This document shows, in pieces, positions 11,798 to 24,745 of a stretch of DNA of 64,000 bases. The stretch covers positions 1,610,420,228 through 1,610,484,227 of the forward strand of contig NC_056725.1 of the NCBI RefSeq assembly GCF_019279795.1, given 5' to 3'. Position 1 is the first letter of the stretch; each line of letters begins with the position of its first letter. The notes under the pieces are model-generated. The model was not told the DNA's origin. It did not search any database and saw nothing but the letters and a program-made list of their open reading frames with translations. The DNA comes from Protopterus annectens (taxonomy: Eukaryota > Chordata > Ceratodontiformes > Protopteridae). The translations under genes were made by a program, and so were the position numbers.

Positions 11798-12099
11798 TTG
11801 ACTGTATCATTCACCACTAACTGGACTACAGTGCCTCTCCTAACCAACATCCTCCTCATCACACTCTCTTTCCATCTCTCCTTACGTCTAAGACCATCTG
11901 CTCTTCACATGACTAGCCCACCTCCCCCAAGCTCCCCTACCATAGTTAATCACACCCATACCCACCCCAGCTATTCAGTAATCAGTTCATCTCTTTACAG
12001 TACAAACATAATCTTACAGAAAAAATGGTACTCCTCTCCCCTCAAACTCAACCCTCCCACAACCATATCTATAAACATAAGCATAACCAAACTAGGGGT
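11798..12099 (+). pseudogene. Region upstream of L2-like ORF2, no recognised domain
   Basis: Open for ~100 codons, rich in Ser, Thr and Pro, and ended by a SINE insertion at about 12100. It sits where an ORF1 or an ORF2 leader would be. I see no zinc knuckle, esterase block or coiled coil, so function is unknown. Confidence 0.35.
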
Positions 12100-12240
12100 T
12101 GAGAAGGTGGCCTAATGGCTAAGGTGTTTGCCTTACAAAGACAAGGTGCAGGGTTTGAGTCTCACAAAGGATAATTGGCTAGGCTTACAATGGCTCGCAA
12201 GGGCAGTTAGCTTAGTACTAACCTATGAACCTATGAATTA
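12100..12240 (+). mobile_element. tRNA-derived SINE with CR1-like tail
   Basis: The Pol III A box-like TGGCCTAATGGCTAAGG is followed ~33 bp later by the B box-like GGTTTGAGTCTC. After that comes GGCTAGGCTTACAATGGCTC and the octamer tail CCTATGAACCTATGAA. The 3' ~60 bp match the 3' end of the CR1-like LINE at 6386-6447. A tRNA head joined to a LINE-derived tail is the standard plan of a SINE mobilised by its partner LINE. It interrupts the L2-like element upstream of ORF2. A second copy lies at 42838-42992. Confidence 0.85.
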
Positions 12241-12305
12241 AGAGATTATCTAGAACATTCCACAAGCCAAACAGAAAATCTCCAGCAAATAGTCCCCCTA
12301 CCTTC

Positions 12306-15210
12306 TGCAATCTAGCCCTATCTGGAGATGTACATCCCAACCCCGGCCCTTCTCCACCCTCCCACAACTCCTACAACCGCACAAAATCCCTTCAATTCAC
12401 CACAATCAACACCCAAAGCATTAAAAATAAAATTCCTCAATTGCATGCATGGTTCACTCAACATAAACTCGATTTTACTGCCATCACAGAAACATGGTTA
12501 AAACCATACATCAAGGACTCAGAATCCCCCCCCCCCCCAACCACTCCTGCCTCAGATCGCACTACTATTCCCTAGCACCTTCACAGTTATTCCGTACTCA
12601 GAACCTATACCCGCTTTTTCCAATGCAGAGCTTCTTGTCACCTTACTAAAACTCAATAACTGTAAATCTCTATGTATCATAGTCATATACATACCCCCTG
12701 GTAACAATATTCCTATTTTGGAGGAAATTCTTGCCTGGACAATCAATAACATTCATAATGAAACTGTAATCTTGGGTGATGTAAACATCAATTGGCTTGA
12801 TATCTCTAACAACCCCTCTACAGCTACCATCAAACACAAATTCACTCAGCCAATCTCAGATATAACCAGACAAGATAACATAAACAGACATGGATCCATC
12901 TTGGACTGGATCTTAGTTTCTGACCCTGACAAAATCTCCTCATCTGGCACACTGCCAGATTGCTTTAGTGACCATTGTCCAACATATATAATACGCGATC
13001 CCACCTATATACCATACATACACCAATACCATTACACCAGAGACCTATCTCACTTCTCCCCTGATACTCTCAACAATATCCTCCAGAACATTAACTGGAG
13101 TCCATTAAAAATTATCCCTCTCAATGATGCAGTAGAATTCTTTAATTCTACATTTCTCAAAATACTAAACAGCCTAGCCCCACTCAGACATAAGAGAATT
13201 AGAGTAAAACATGCTACCTGGCTTACAAAGTCTACAAAGCAAATTATGACCTCTAGAGACAAAGCCTGGAAAGCCTGGAATAAAAATAAAACTGCATCTA
13301 ACCGCTTACACTATAATCAACTTCACAACCAGGCCAAATGCTTAGTTATACAAAATAAAAATGATTACTTCCAAAACATCCAAAATCAGCACAGACAAAA
13401 CCCTAAAACCTTCCGGAATGCTATAAACTCCTTACTCCACCCAGGAACAAACAACAACCCCTGCCCTAACCCTGAAAAAACACCCAGCGATATACCCTCA
13501 GTCTTTAACACTTACTTTATTGATACCATTGAAAAACTAACCACCTCCTTCCCACCAATCAACACCAACTCTCAAACTACACCCTCAGGACCTACCAGCA
13601 CCTCCCTTCTACCTACTTTCTCTCTATCACCCATTCCAACATCTACCATCCAAAAACTTCTCCACAAACTAAAACCTTGCACTAACGCCCCAGATAACCT
13701 ACCTTCAGAATACCTACAACTAGCTGCCACTTCTATAGCCTATCCTGTCAGTATCCTTCTTAATAGATCTATTCAAGAATCCTGTATTCCCGACATCTGG
13801 AAAAAAGCATTTGTCCTTGCACTCCACAAAGGCGGCTCTAATTCAGATATCTCAAACTTCCGTCCTATTGCCATACTTTCCCCATCGCCAAAATTCTGGA
13901 GAAATGCATACGCACTCAGCTCATTAACCTCTTTAAAAAGCACCAAATGCTCTCTCCGACTCAGCATGGCTTTAGACCAGGACACAGCCCTAATTTCATT
14001 CTTGGACACAGCAAATAGAGCCCATGATGCCGGTTCCTTAGTCTCTGCTCTCTTTCTAAATTTATCTAAAGCATTTGACACTATTTCCCAGCCTCTGCTC
14101 CTAACTAAACTCTCCAACCTTAACCTAAGTTCCCCTACCCTAAAATGGTTTAATAGCTATCTCAGCAATAGACACCAGGCCACTATATGGCAGCAGTCCC
14201 CCTCTCCTTTCATGAGCACTAACACAGGAGCCCCTCAAGGTTCAATTCTTGGTCCCCTCTTATTCAGCATATTCATCAATGACTTTCACAATTCCCTAAC
14301 CAACAGTACTGTTATCCAATATGCTGATGATTCGACCATCCTCTGCTCCTCTAAATCTCCTACTGTTCTACAGCATCTTACCTAAGAAGCCTTTTCTTCC
14401 ACTGAAACATGGATGTCCCAAAACTACCTAGCCCTTAACCCCACCAAACTACTGGTATTGTCCCCCACTAAATCCAGCCATATTGACAAACTTATTTTCT
14501 CTATCCATCCCCAAAACAATACTACCATAAAAGTGGTCCCAAGCACCAAACTATTAGGTGTCATCATAGATGATAAATTAACGTTTGACCTTCATATTTA
14601 TTGCAATATTAAAAGAACCCACCAGAAACTCGGTGCCCTCTACAGACATAACTACTTTCTCAGCCACTCAACTAGTATAGCCCTTGCTTCATCCTTCCTG
14701 CTTCCAACTCTTCTATATGGTGCTCCCATCCTGACAAATTTACAATCACACTTAAAAACAAAACTAGACTCTTGCTATAACAAACTCTCCAAGTTTGCCA
14801 CTAATGCAAAAAACTACACACACCACTGTTCCTCTTTACATCAGCTCAACTGGCTAGAATCCCCTCACCAACTTAATTATCTACAATTAATGACAGCCCA
14901 CAAAATAATTTACCAACCTGAATCCTGCCCTTTTTTATCCTCCAAAGTAAACTTGTACCATCCTAATTGCCAACTTAGGTCAGAAAGCAAAATGTTACTA
15001 TCAGTTAACAAACCCAAATTATCAGCAGGCCAGATGTTGTACTCCCATGCTGTCTCCGAGCTTTGGAATAATCTTCCCACTACTATCAGAACAATCAGTA
15101 CTCCTGCCACTTTCAAAAAGACACTCAAACTACATCTCTCCTCTCGCTGGCTATGCTCCTGCAACCCACTTACCCCAACAACTAACTCCCCCTCTGGATC
15201 TTCAGTTTAA
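12306..15210 (+). pseudogene. L2-like ORF2: 2A-like motif, endonuclease, RT
   Basis: Long ORF2 with few breaks. 12306-12350 encodes CNLALSGDVHPNPGP, which resembles a 2A ribosome-skipping peptide. The apurinic-type endonuclease follows: INTQSIKNK, ITETWLK, then after a frameshift in a 13-C tract (12526-12538) VIYIPPGNN, ILGDVNINW, ILDWILVSDP and SDHCP. The main open frame is 12718-14385 (555 codons), with RT blocks ALHKGGSNSDISNFRPIAIL, FLNLSKAFDTIS (motif A), GAPQGSILGPLLFSIFINDF (motif B) and YADDSTILC (motif C). A stop at 14383-14385 separates the C-terminal part (14413-15210, SELWNNLPTTIR). In motif A the usual catalytic Asp (FLDLSKAFDT) is Asn, so it would be dead even without the stop. 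Confidence 0.88.
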
Positions 15211-15573
15211 CCTTTACATTCTAACTTCCTACCATATCCCTTCTCCTCTAGTCTAACCATGATACAGATGCATAGGCTTTCTGTAGATTCTTATGCCAAC
15301 TCTACCAATAAACTACTCTAGAATGTTAACATGTTGACTTGTTTTTTTTTTCTGTTTATTCCTATTATTTTGCTAAATGTAAATTATTATCAACATACAT
15401 TGTTCTATGTACTTATGCCAAGATTATATAATTATGTCAACTTCTTATGTATACTTTGTATGTAATGATGTGGAGCGTTTCTCTCCGGGCCTCCACTGAA
15501 AATGGGCTATTTCTAGGCCCAGTGGACCTTCCCGGTTAACAAATGCAATAATTAAATAAATAAATAAATAAAT

Positions 15574-16215
15574 AATAACAGTTGCAGCAATGCACGTGTT
15601 TGACATGTTGGTGAGAACCAGATCTAGAATGTTTGTTTTCTCTTGCCAGGGTGTGGACAATGTACTCCAGGGCATTTGAATTAACACATTCAAGGACATG
15701 TTGTACAAGTGAGTTTGGGTTGTGGTGGATTTCCCTGTTGATGGTGGGATATTTGAAATCCTCCATAACCAATGTGTTTGGTAAAATTTGGATTGATTTC
15801 AGTTTGGTTAAATAGGTTTTGTGGCTGTCATGACCAATGGAGGAGGATATATAACTAGCTAGGATGTGAATTGGGATCTTATCCACCATAACCTGGACCT
15901 GGAGTACCTCCAAGGAGTTGTCCAATCTAACTAGACATGAGGTGAATTTATCTATAATATAGATTGAAATACCACGTCCTTTGGTTTTCACATGTTCATT
16001 TTGCTATCTAAAGGTGTGTAAGGTATTGTAGCCTTGCAGGGCTGGGGTACTCTGTGAGGCCTTAAACCAGGTTTCTGTGACTGCACAAACATCTACATCT
16101 TCTATTGATAAAAGTGTTACCAGGGAATGCAGTTTTTGGTTTCAGCTCCTTAGCATTTAGCAGCATGACCCTTATTTTGTTCTGATTAGTTAATTTCACA
16201 TTGGTAATGTTGTTT
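15574..16215 (-). pseudogene. CR1-like ORF2 N-terminus: endonuclease
   Basis: The frame starts directly after ORF1 (IRVMLLNAKELKPK) and contains VTETWFKASQ (catalytic-Glu block), then in the 15991-15536 frame GRGISIYIIDKFTSCLV, ASYISSS and VMEDFKYPTI, where active copies usually have GDFN. It stops at SNTCIAATV, exactly where the L2-like element is inserted. The rest of the domain is at 11724-11640. Apurinic-like endonuclease nicks target DNA to prime reverse transcription. Two breaks and the GDFN change suggest inactivity. Confidence 0.8.
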
Positions 16216-16227
16216 TCCAGACCTTGC

Positions 16228-16800
16228 CTAAAAAGGCACTATGGGGGAGGGAAGAGCGTTTGGCAGCAGCCAAAATCCTAGGGATGCCAGGTGCAAACCA
16301 TCTCTGGCAAAGCAGCGAGGTTTGTCAGCCATGGCTTCCCAGGCAGACAGGAACTGGATGCCATGGGAAAGACACCAAAAACTAAGCCAGTTATTGAAAT
16401 TAATCATTTTTTGTTTATACCGTGTCATCATTCTAAGTGAGGGTAGTATGCTTCTCAAGGCTAGGGACATACCTGCCTGGGACATGTACTCAGAAAGCTT
16501 GACCACGTCTCTCTTCATATAGTCCAGTAAGGTACATCTCAGGTCATTCACAGCAACACGAACTATGACAGATTCATAATGGTACTAGTTGCTGAGAGAC
16601 CTGAATGCATGCATGATTTGGCAAATCCTGGCACCTGACAGGCAGTTGACTGTGACTTTCTCCTTGATCAACCTGGTGAGTAGGACATCTGTGTGTCTCA
16701 CTACTGAGTCTCTAATGACAAGAAAACTTGTTTTTTGAGTGTTAGGCCTTATGGGGTTGATGGATGAGACACTGGTGTTGCTATGTGTCATAGATATTGT
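16228..16800 (-). pseudogene. CR1-like ORF1 with SGNH/GDSL-esterase-type domain
   Basis: Two frames together give an esterase-like ORF1. 16791-16585 carries block I, FLVIRDSVVRHTDVLL, where CR1/L2-type ORF1 normally has GDS, then TVNCLSGARI. 16551-16228 carries RSILPSLRMMTRYKQK, INFNNWLSFWC and the C-terminal DGLHLASLG with the expected Asp and His. Such esterase ORF1 proteins are known in CR1 and L2 clades and are thought to act in RNP or membrane handling. The Gly-to-Arg change in block I and a frame break near 16580 indicate decay. An upstream open frame at 17042-16833 may be an ORF1 leader but shows no domain. Confidence 0.78.
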
Positions 16801-17003
16801 GGAGACTGTGTTAGTTGTAGCAAGCTTGTGTTTTAGAGGTCTCTGGTGTTTCGGTAAGTATTTTGAGAGAACCTCCGCGTATGTGGATTTACGTGTTTGA
16901 TGTATACTGTGTGTATGAGTAGTGGCACTATGTAAATATGTAGTGGGTGAGTTGACAACCTCCTTGTTACTGTTTTGAGTGTGTGAGAGAGAGAGAGAGA
17001 GAG

Positions 17004-20000
17004 CGCAAGAATTTTAGATTCTTGTAAATACATCTCTTGCACTCTGTACTAGACTGTGTTATTATAGAGGATTGTCTGTGTACATGAGGCAATTGTTACA
17101 CTGCCTTAAGAGACCCAAGTCAACAAGATTGGAAGGAGTAACAAGGATAGTCTAACTGTCCATAATGCTAGGTTGATGACTGTTGTCACTAGGAGTGGCC
17201 TTTCAGAAACAATCACTCTGGAGCACAGTGAATGGATATTTCTGCATGGGTTTTAATGGAAAATTTGTTGAATTTAACTATATAGATTTAGTGCACAAAC
17301 AAGCAGAAACCTGCTCAGATGCAGGGCCTAAATACCATAAGCTAAAACATGAAAAGCAACTCTAACAAAATTCAAAAGAACCAATGACAATGCTTATTCC
17401 AAGCCCTAGACCAGCCTCCCTTTACAAGTCAGGTGCCAATCAAACATAATTCTCTCACAAAAGTGCAGATGGGCCCCTTCCAATCCAAGATGGCTTGAAA
17501 AACATGCTCGGAACAAACAAACTACTACAAACAGTCAAAAAGCTTCCACAGTTTCTATTCTGTTCCTTTGCAAGTCTAATATCCAATAAAGATATGCCAT
17601 CTCAAGTAAGACCTTCTGACCACATAAACACCACTAACCTAAGTAATTAATTTTTAATGCTATGAATATCAATAGAAAAAAAAACAAGCATCCACTAAAT
17701 TTTGTTCATTATCCTTCCTCACGTTCATTTTCCATTTTATAATCTTAACTCTGTGTCCAATAAAACTTTTTTACTTGCCTAAGTTATTATATCTCCCTTC
17801 CTCTTCTCCATCCCATTTTATGAAGTTATCCTTATCCGCTGGCAAGGGTGCTTACATATTAGAAGACAACTGATGTAGAGCTATATGCCAAATAGAATCA
17901 CTTGTAATTCATGTTTACCAGGGGAAACAGTTATAGAACAGGTATCAAAATATACCTAACCTTTTCTTTCAGGTAATGTAGCAAAACCAGTATCTAATTC
18001 ACCTTTGTTATTTGATGGTGTATATTATCAAGTGTAGAAGGAACACCATTCATCTGAGAAACTGTAGGAACAGTAGTATTATAGGTATCAACACATCAAG
18101 AACTGCCAAAAAACAATGGCCTTCTTTACTACAAATAATATATAGCAAGTTACATTGTTTAGAAATTTGCCCCTGTTCCCCGCACCGAAAACATAGCATT
18201 TCAGGTTAGATGGCAGTTAAATTTCTAGTAGTTTCACATAAAAAAAAAAAAAAACACCATATATATTTTACAGATTCTTTTTTTTTCCCTATGTAAAACA
18301 ACCAAACCAGATACATCAACAGTGCTGTAATTTCCATGTTTGAAAACAAACCCCAAATCTCAAGCCCTAGTCGGCAAAACCCTGTTATCCATGTGATTTT
18401 CAACAGTGTCAACCTTTTCACAGAGAGAAAGAAAAACGTTGTTCATTCTGTTCAGCAATGTCATCAGTTCTATACCAAATAACAATTAATTTTTATACTA
18501 CTAGAAAAGTGAAGGTCATTCAGAGGATAAGGTTTGTGATTATTGACAAAATTGTAGGTAATAGAATTTGAAGGCTGGTTGGCATGATATGTTAAACAGA
18601 AAAGAATATATGTGGATAATTAGACTGGGGCATTTATTTCTCCCTGGGGTGAATCAGCATCTTTAAATCCTTTAATTAGTTAATAGGATGAGTGGACCAA
18701 ATCATTCTGACTTGAGTATATAGATATACAACTGAACTGATGTAAGCTGCATTCTGTTTTAACACACTGATGAAGGCCATAGTGCCGAAACTGCTTTGTT
18801 ATATTTTTTTAGTGTAATTTTTTAAACTAAAGTGTATTGGGCTGCTGCTTTATTAAATAATTAATACTGATCATCTCACAAGGAGTGCTGGCCGTCTTTT
18901 GGTTTTTGAATCTTACTGGGGTGTTTTGGCCGGTTGTACTTGCCGTATGTGCAGAAGCTCAGTGTGCATTCAGAAGATAAGGTCAAGACTTTTTCACAAT
19001 GTCATGCAGAAATTTGTCCAGTAAAATAACATTTTCAAATGTAATGCCACAAAAAGTTTCAGTTTTGCAATAAACCAAAAAATATTAACCAAATAAATTG
19101 TCTCTCAAAAGAAAACTCGTGTTTTGTCTGGATTATTACTGTGGATCTTCTTTTTTTTGTTTTGTTTGTTTTTTGTTTTGCACTTTAGTGGCAACAGGCT
19201 TCTCCTTAACTGCCACAACAGCAGATCTGAAAACTACTCATACCCATTGTCTCTCCCAGCAGGCCAAGATAAGTATCCTTCCTGCTCCTCCCTGGAGACA
19301 GACCAGCACCAGAGCCTCAGTTCCTACATAAGAGAAATCATAATGCTCAATAGCTTCAGCCCACAAGAATGCATCTTCATCTCCTGGCTAATCTTTATCA
19401 ACAACTTTTAGCGAGGTAGAATCACCAAATGACTTCCATCTATGTCATAACAAAGGTAGAATCAGCCAAATTACTTCCATCTATGTTATAACAGCCACAA
19501 AAGGCAGAAGTCCAGGAAAATAATTCACTATAGCAGTAAAACCAGAGGCAAACTCATTCTCCACAGTACTTGGTTCCATCGCCTTGCCCAAGGCATGGCT
19601 CACTGTGGTATCACGTACTTACAAAAACAGTAGGGGAAGTTCCCTGGTACCCTGGTCACATTTCTCTACCCATAGGTATTCATTGAAAAGAGATCACAGA
19701 CTGCAAGCCTTGTGAGACTATCCCAGTTCTCAAAATGTAAATAAACACATGCAGACAAATATATACAAACAAATAAATAAATACATGTTGATTACTAAGT
19801 ACTACCAAATAAAGACGGGAATAACTGGGCTATCATTTATAATCAATTTGTTGATGTATATGAGAAATGTCTTCAAAGAAATTCACCCTGAAGATAACTT
19901 CTTTAATCAGTTTGTAAGAACACTTTAACAAACTGTTCTCATTGGTGACTTGATCTTAATGGTTTGTAAGGCAAGAAAAGTTTTACCTGCCCTGATATAC

Positions 20001-20744
20001 TACAAGTTCAAAAACATATACAAGGTCTCTCATAGGTTCAAAAGCTGCCATACACTTTCTGCTGCCACAAAAAACCCCAGTCTGAAGCAAAATGCACCTC
20101 TTTTTAACCTAAAGGTTTAGAAACTGTTTGATACTTAGCTATGACGTATGTTTGTCGTTTGTGTCCACCCTTCTCACCTCTGCAGCTCTTCTGTTCTCCA
20201 GCAGTGCTATCTTCTGTGTAAAAGCATGCCTTTGAATGCTGAGCTCCCTTCAGCTTACAGTGTGATGTATTCAGGCAACATGGGCTTGGAAGGCTCATTT
20301 TCTACTCAGTGTAATACCTATTACTCTTGGTAGCTGTTACCGATGTGATGAGTGAAAAATACTTCCCTTGCCCCACTGGATAGGTAAGTCAATAGCTGCC
20401 CTTTACTTCCAATCTGCCGACAAGCTACTACTGGCACCCATGCCACTAATCAAACTTAGGTTTCCAGTGGCATGGTCAGGATTTTATCTATGTATGCCAT
20501 GGAGATGGCTTTAGCTTGTTCTTGATCATGTTTTTTCTTTCTTTCTGTAAGTGATACTTTTTTTTTGATCAAACAAGCAAGCTATCAGAATCTCATATTA
20601 CTGTGTTTAAAGATAAAAGACAGATACTGAATTTTTTAAATCATTCATTTTTGTGTGATGATGGGTTAAGAATAGGTTGATTTCCTGGTGTCCACGATTA
20701 GTAAAGTGTTTGAAAAAATGACTCCACTTGGTAAGTCTTGTACA
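17004..20744. other. Unassigned intergenic DNA
   Basis: About 3.7 kb without a recognisable gene. The segment at 18770-18850 (ACTGATGAAGGCC, AGTGCCGAAAC) resembles the 3' UTR of Penelope-like or similar elements, but no coding part flanks it. Poly-A/T runs at 18240-18300 and 19150-19180 are short. Confidence 0.4.
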
Positions 20745-20870
20745 GTATAGTATAGTATAGTATAGTATAGTATAGTATAGTATAGTATAGTATAGTATAG
20801 TATTGTATAGCACAGTATAGTATAGTATAGTATATTATAGTATAGTATAGTACAGTATAGTATAGTATAG
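20745..20870. repeat. (TATAG)n pentanucleotide array
   Basis: About 25 units of TATAG/AGTAT with a few substituted units (TACAG, TATTG, CACAG). Followed at ~20889 by a short TA run. Confidence 0.96.
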
Positions 20871-20906
20871 GTGATTTTTTAAGTGATAATATATATATAT
20901 ATATAT

Positions 20907-23095
<2,189 letters not shown>

Positions 23096-23360
23096 GGTTT
23101 ACCTTCAGTTTACCGACAGTCCACTGCCCCAAAACCCAGTTTACCGACATAACAAATCGCCAACATTCTCAAAGCCAATGTTTCTCAAAACGTAAGTAAA
23201 CACTTGGCCATCCCGATGAAAGAACTACCCAAGGAGGACAAATCCACCAACTCCGAGAACTCACTACCATGGGGGTATGGGGCAAAGTTCAAGTAGATGA
23301 CCAAGTGTAATTTGCAGTGTCGGGGAAGTAGACTATCGGTAAACAGAAGGTATCCCACCC
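23096..23360 (+). mobile_element. TA-flanked hairpin element (copy H2)
   Basis: 265 bp between two TA arrays. The ends are inverted: GGTTTACCTTCAGTTTACCG at the left against the complement of the right end, GGGATACCTTCTGTTTACCG. The shared core motif appears as AACTCCGAGAACTCACTACC near 23249. No coding potential. The TIRs and core place it in the same family as the other TA-flanked elements, although its stems are different. Confidence 0.72.

Positions 23361-23434
<74 letters not shown>
23361..23434. repeat. (TA)n microsatellite
   Basis: About 33 TA units separating two hairpin elements. Confidence 0.95.
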
Positions 23435-23755
23435 GAGTCTACTTCTAAATTTCAAAGTTTCAAAACTTCAATATACTCGAGACAATAAAATTAAGTTTTG
23501 AAACTTTGAAATGTAAATAAAAACATAAAAATAAAAAAATAAAAAATCTCCACACCTGGTGGGCTACACCCCTGACATCCCATGCTAATTAAATATACCA
23601 TCTCCGAGATTGCACTTCAGTGATGAAAATGTTAACTATACCATCATGCTGTACAGCGATCTCCATTTAAATGGTTTGATGTCTCAAAATGTTCTTCTTA
23701 TGGTCTCGACCATTAGAAATTCAAAGTTTTGAAACTTCAAAATTTAGAAGTAATT
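23435..23755 (+). mobile_element. TA-flanked hairpin element with perfect 20-bp stem (copy H3)
   Basis: It starts GAGTCTACTTCTAAATTTC; the right end, complemented, gives ACTTCTAAATTTTGAAG. The left end contains a perfect inverted repeat, ATTTCAAAGTTTCAAAACTT (23449-23468) with its exact complement at 23493-23512 (24-bp loop). The core CATCTCCGAGATTGCACTTCAG is present near 23600. The right hairpin keeps the apex TATGGTCTCGACCATTAG. No TA array directly follows; a LINE tail does. Confidence 0.75.
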
Positions 23756-23929
23756 GCTAATGTACATTTTTTATATGTTGTTACTTTCTGTTCTATGTTT
23801 AATATGTACAGCTTGCTGCCTGTCTGTTCTAGTTTTTTTCTTCTGTATGAATTATTTCACCCTGTAAATTATTGGTTACAATCAGTGTACTACCTCAGTA
23901 AACAAATATAAAATAAAATAAAATACAAT

Positions 23930-23933
<4 letters not shown>
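23756..23933 (+). mobile_element. LINE 3' end fragment (tail family B)
   Basis: The tail TTCACCCTG, then CAGTGTACTACCTCAGTAAA and an (AAATA)n run. The same tail occurs on the minus strand at ~25000-25085 and ~25580-25655. The family has a T/A-rich simple tail like L2-type LINEs, but no coding part is attached. Confidence 0.55.

Positions 23934-23981
<48 letters not shown>
23934..23981. repeat. (TA)n microsatellite
   Basis: TA array growing out of a LINE A-rich tail and ending at a GGGTCTACTT terminus. Confidence 0.95.
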
Positions 23982-23983
<2 letters not shown>

Positions 23984-24063
23984 GTCTACTTTTGAATAAG
24001 TGCACTTTCGCGTAACTGAGCTCTTTTTCGAATACGTGGTATTCAATGAAAAACAATAAACCC
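23982..24063 (+). mobile_element. 82-bp minimal hairpin element (copy H4)
   Basis: It starts GGGTCTACTTTTGAATAAG and ends CAATAAACCC between two TA arrays. It holds a single hairpin-like unit (CGAATACGTGGTATTC at its centre) and lacks the core motif. Looks like a one-ended or internally deleted derivative of the family. Confidence 0.6.
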
Positions 24064-24079
24064 ATATATATATATATAT

Positions 24080-24124
<45 letters not shown>

Positions 24125-24149
24125 ACATATAGATATACATACATATATA

Positions 24150-24197
<48 letters not shown>

Positions 24198-24212
24198 CAA
24201 AAATATATATAT
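24064..24212. repeat. Interrupted (TA)n tract
   Basis: TA arrays at 24064-24118 and ~24150-24194 with GATATA and ATACAT interruptions. Confidence 0.93.
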
Positions 24213-24214
24213 GT

Positions 24215-24660
24215 GGTTTACTATCATAATGGTGAGTACAAGACAGATGAAAATGGGAATGTTGAACAACAGTTGGACGATTCCCTTTTCATCTAACCTG
24301 CACAAGTGCAGGTATTCAGATGTGCGAATGCCACAGTGCAATCACACACCTGTGTTCAGCATTCTGAATACAGATTACGGTACAGTGGGGATTGGAAATT
24401 ACCCTTTTCCCCACTGTACTGCGATCTCTGAGTTTGAATATATTATTTACAGGGGGTGTGTAGGAGGGGCGTGGCCCACCTGCAAACAGATGGTATTACG
24501 TCATGTGCAGTAGTGACTTGCTTAACAGAATGTCGAAAGTGCGAATTCAACTTTGTTGGTACATGCACTTCAACATTGTGTCTAATTGATATGATGAACT
24601 TTGCACAACCGATTTGAAGATGTGGTCGGATTTTGTTGTATTTTGAAAATTTCATAGTAA

Positions 24661-24664
<4 letters not shown>
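24215..24664 (-). mobile_element. TA-flanked hairpin element, long copy (H5)
   Basis: 450 bp between TA tracts. The ends are GGTTTACTATCATAA and, complemented from the right, AGTTTTACTATGAAA, so the TIR is short. The centre has the family's palindromic core in reverse orientation: GTACAGTGGGGATTGG paired with TTTTCCCCACTGTACTGCG, then GATCTCTGAGTTTGAATATA and TTTACAGGGGGTGTG. Each half has extra inverted segments, such as GAATGTTGAAC. No open frame of note. Confidence 0.68.
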
Positions 24665-24721
<57 letters not shown>

Positions 24722-24745
24722 TATATAGATATATAGATATATAAA
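24665..24745. repeat. (TA)n with GATATA variants
   Basis: TA array followed by TAGATA-type units. Confidence 0.93.

Larger units (their letters stand above)
11725..15573 (+). mobile_element. L2-like LINE inserted in CR1
   Basis: The plus-strand LINE of ~3.7 kb (excluding a 140-bp SINE) lies inside the endonuclease region of a minus-strand CR1-like element. CR1 coding sequence stops at ~11724 and resumes at ~15574. The 3' UTR ends with TCTCCGGGCCTCCACTGA, a short stem complement (GGCCCAGTGGACC) and an (AAATA)n-type tail at 15551-15573. The same 3' end recurs at 28785-28885 and, on the minus strand, in the SINE at ~49650-49740. ORF2 is nearly full length. I assign it to the L2-like part of the Jockey/CR1 superclade from RT motifs and tail. 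Confidence 0.82.
15574..17000 (-). mobile_element. CR1-like LINE (-), 5' part with ORF1 and endonuclease
   Basis: Continuation of the split CR1-like element. The endonuclease N-terminal half lies at 16215-15574 and ORF1 upstream at ~16228-16800 and probably beyond. The 5' end is not sharply visible. A (GA)n run at 16987-17003 lies near it. Joining the two halves gives a near-complete element order (ORF1, endonuclease, RT, octamer tail). Confidence 0.78.

Noticed and set aside
13773..14117. 114-codon minus-strand frame
   Set aside because: Antisense shadow of the L2-like RT frame.
18770..18850. Possible PLE or other retroelement 3' UTR
   Set aside because: Only a short motif (ACTGATGAAGGCC...GCCGAAAC) matches and no coding sequence lies on either side.
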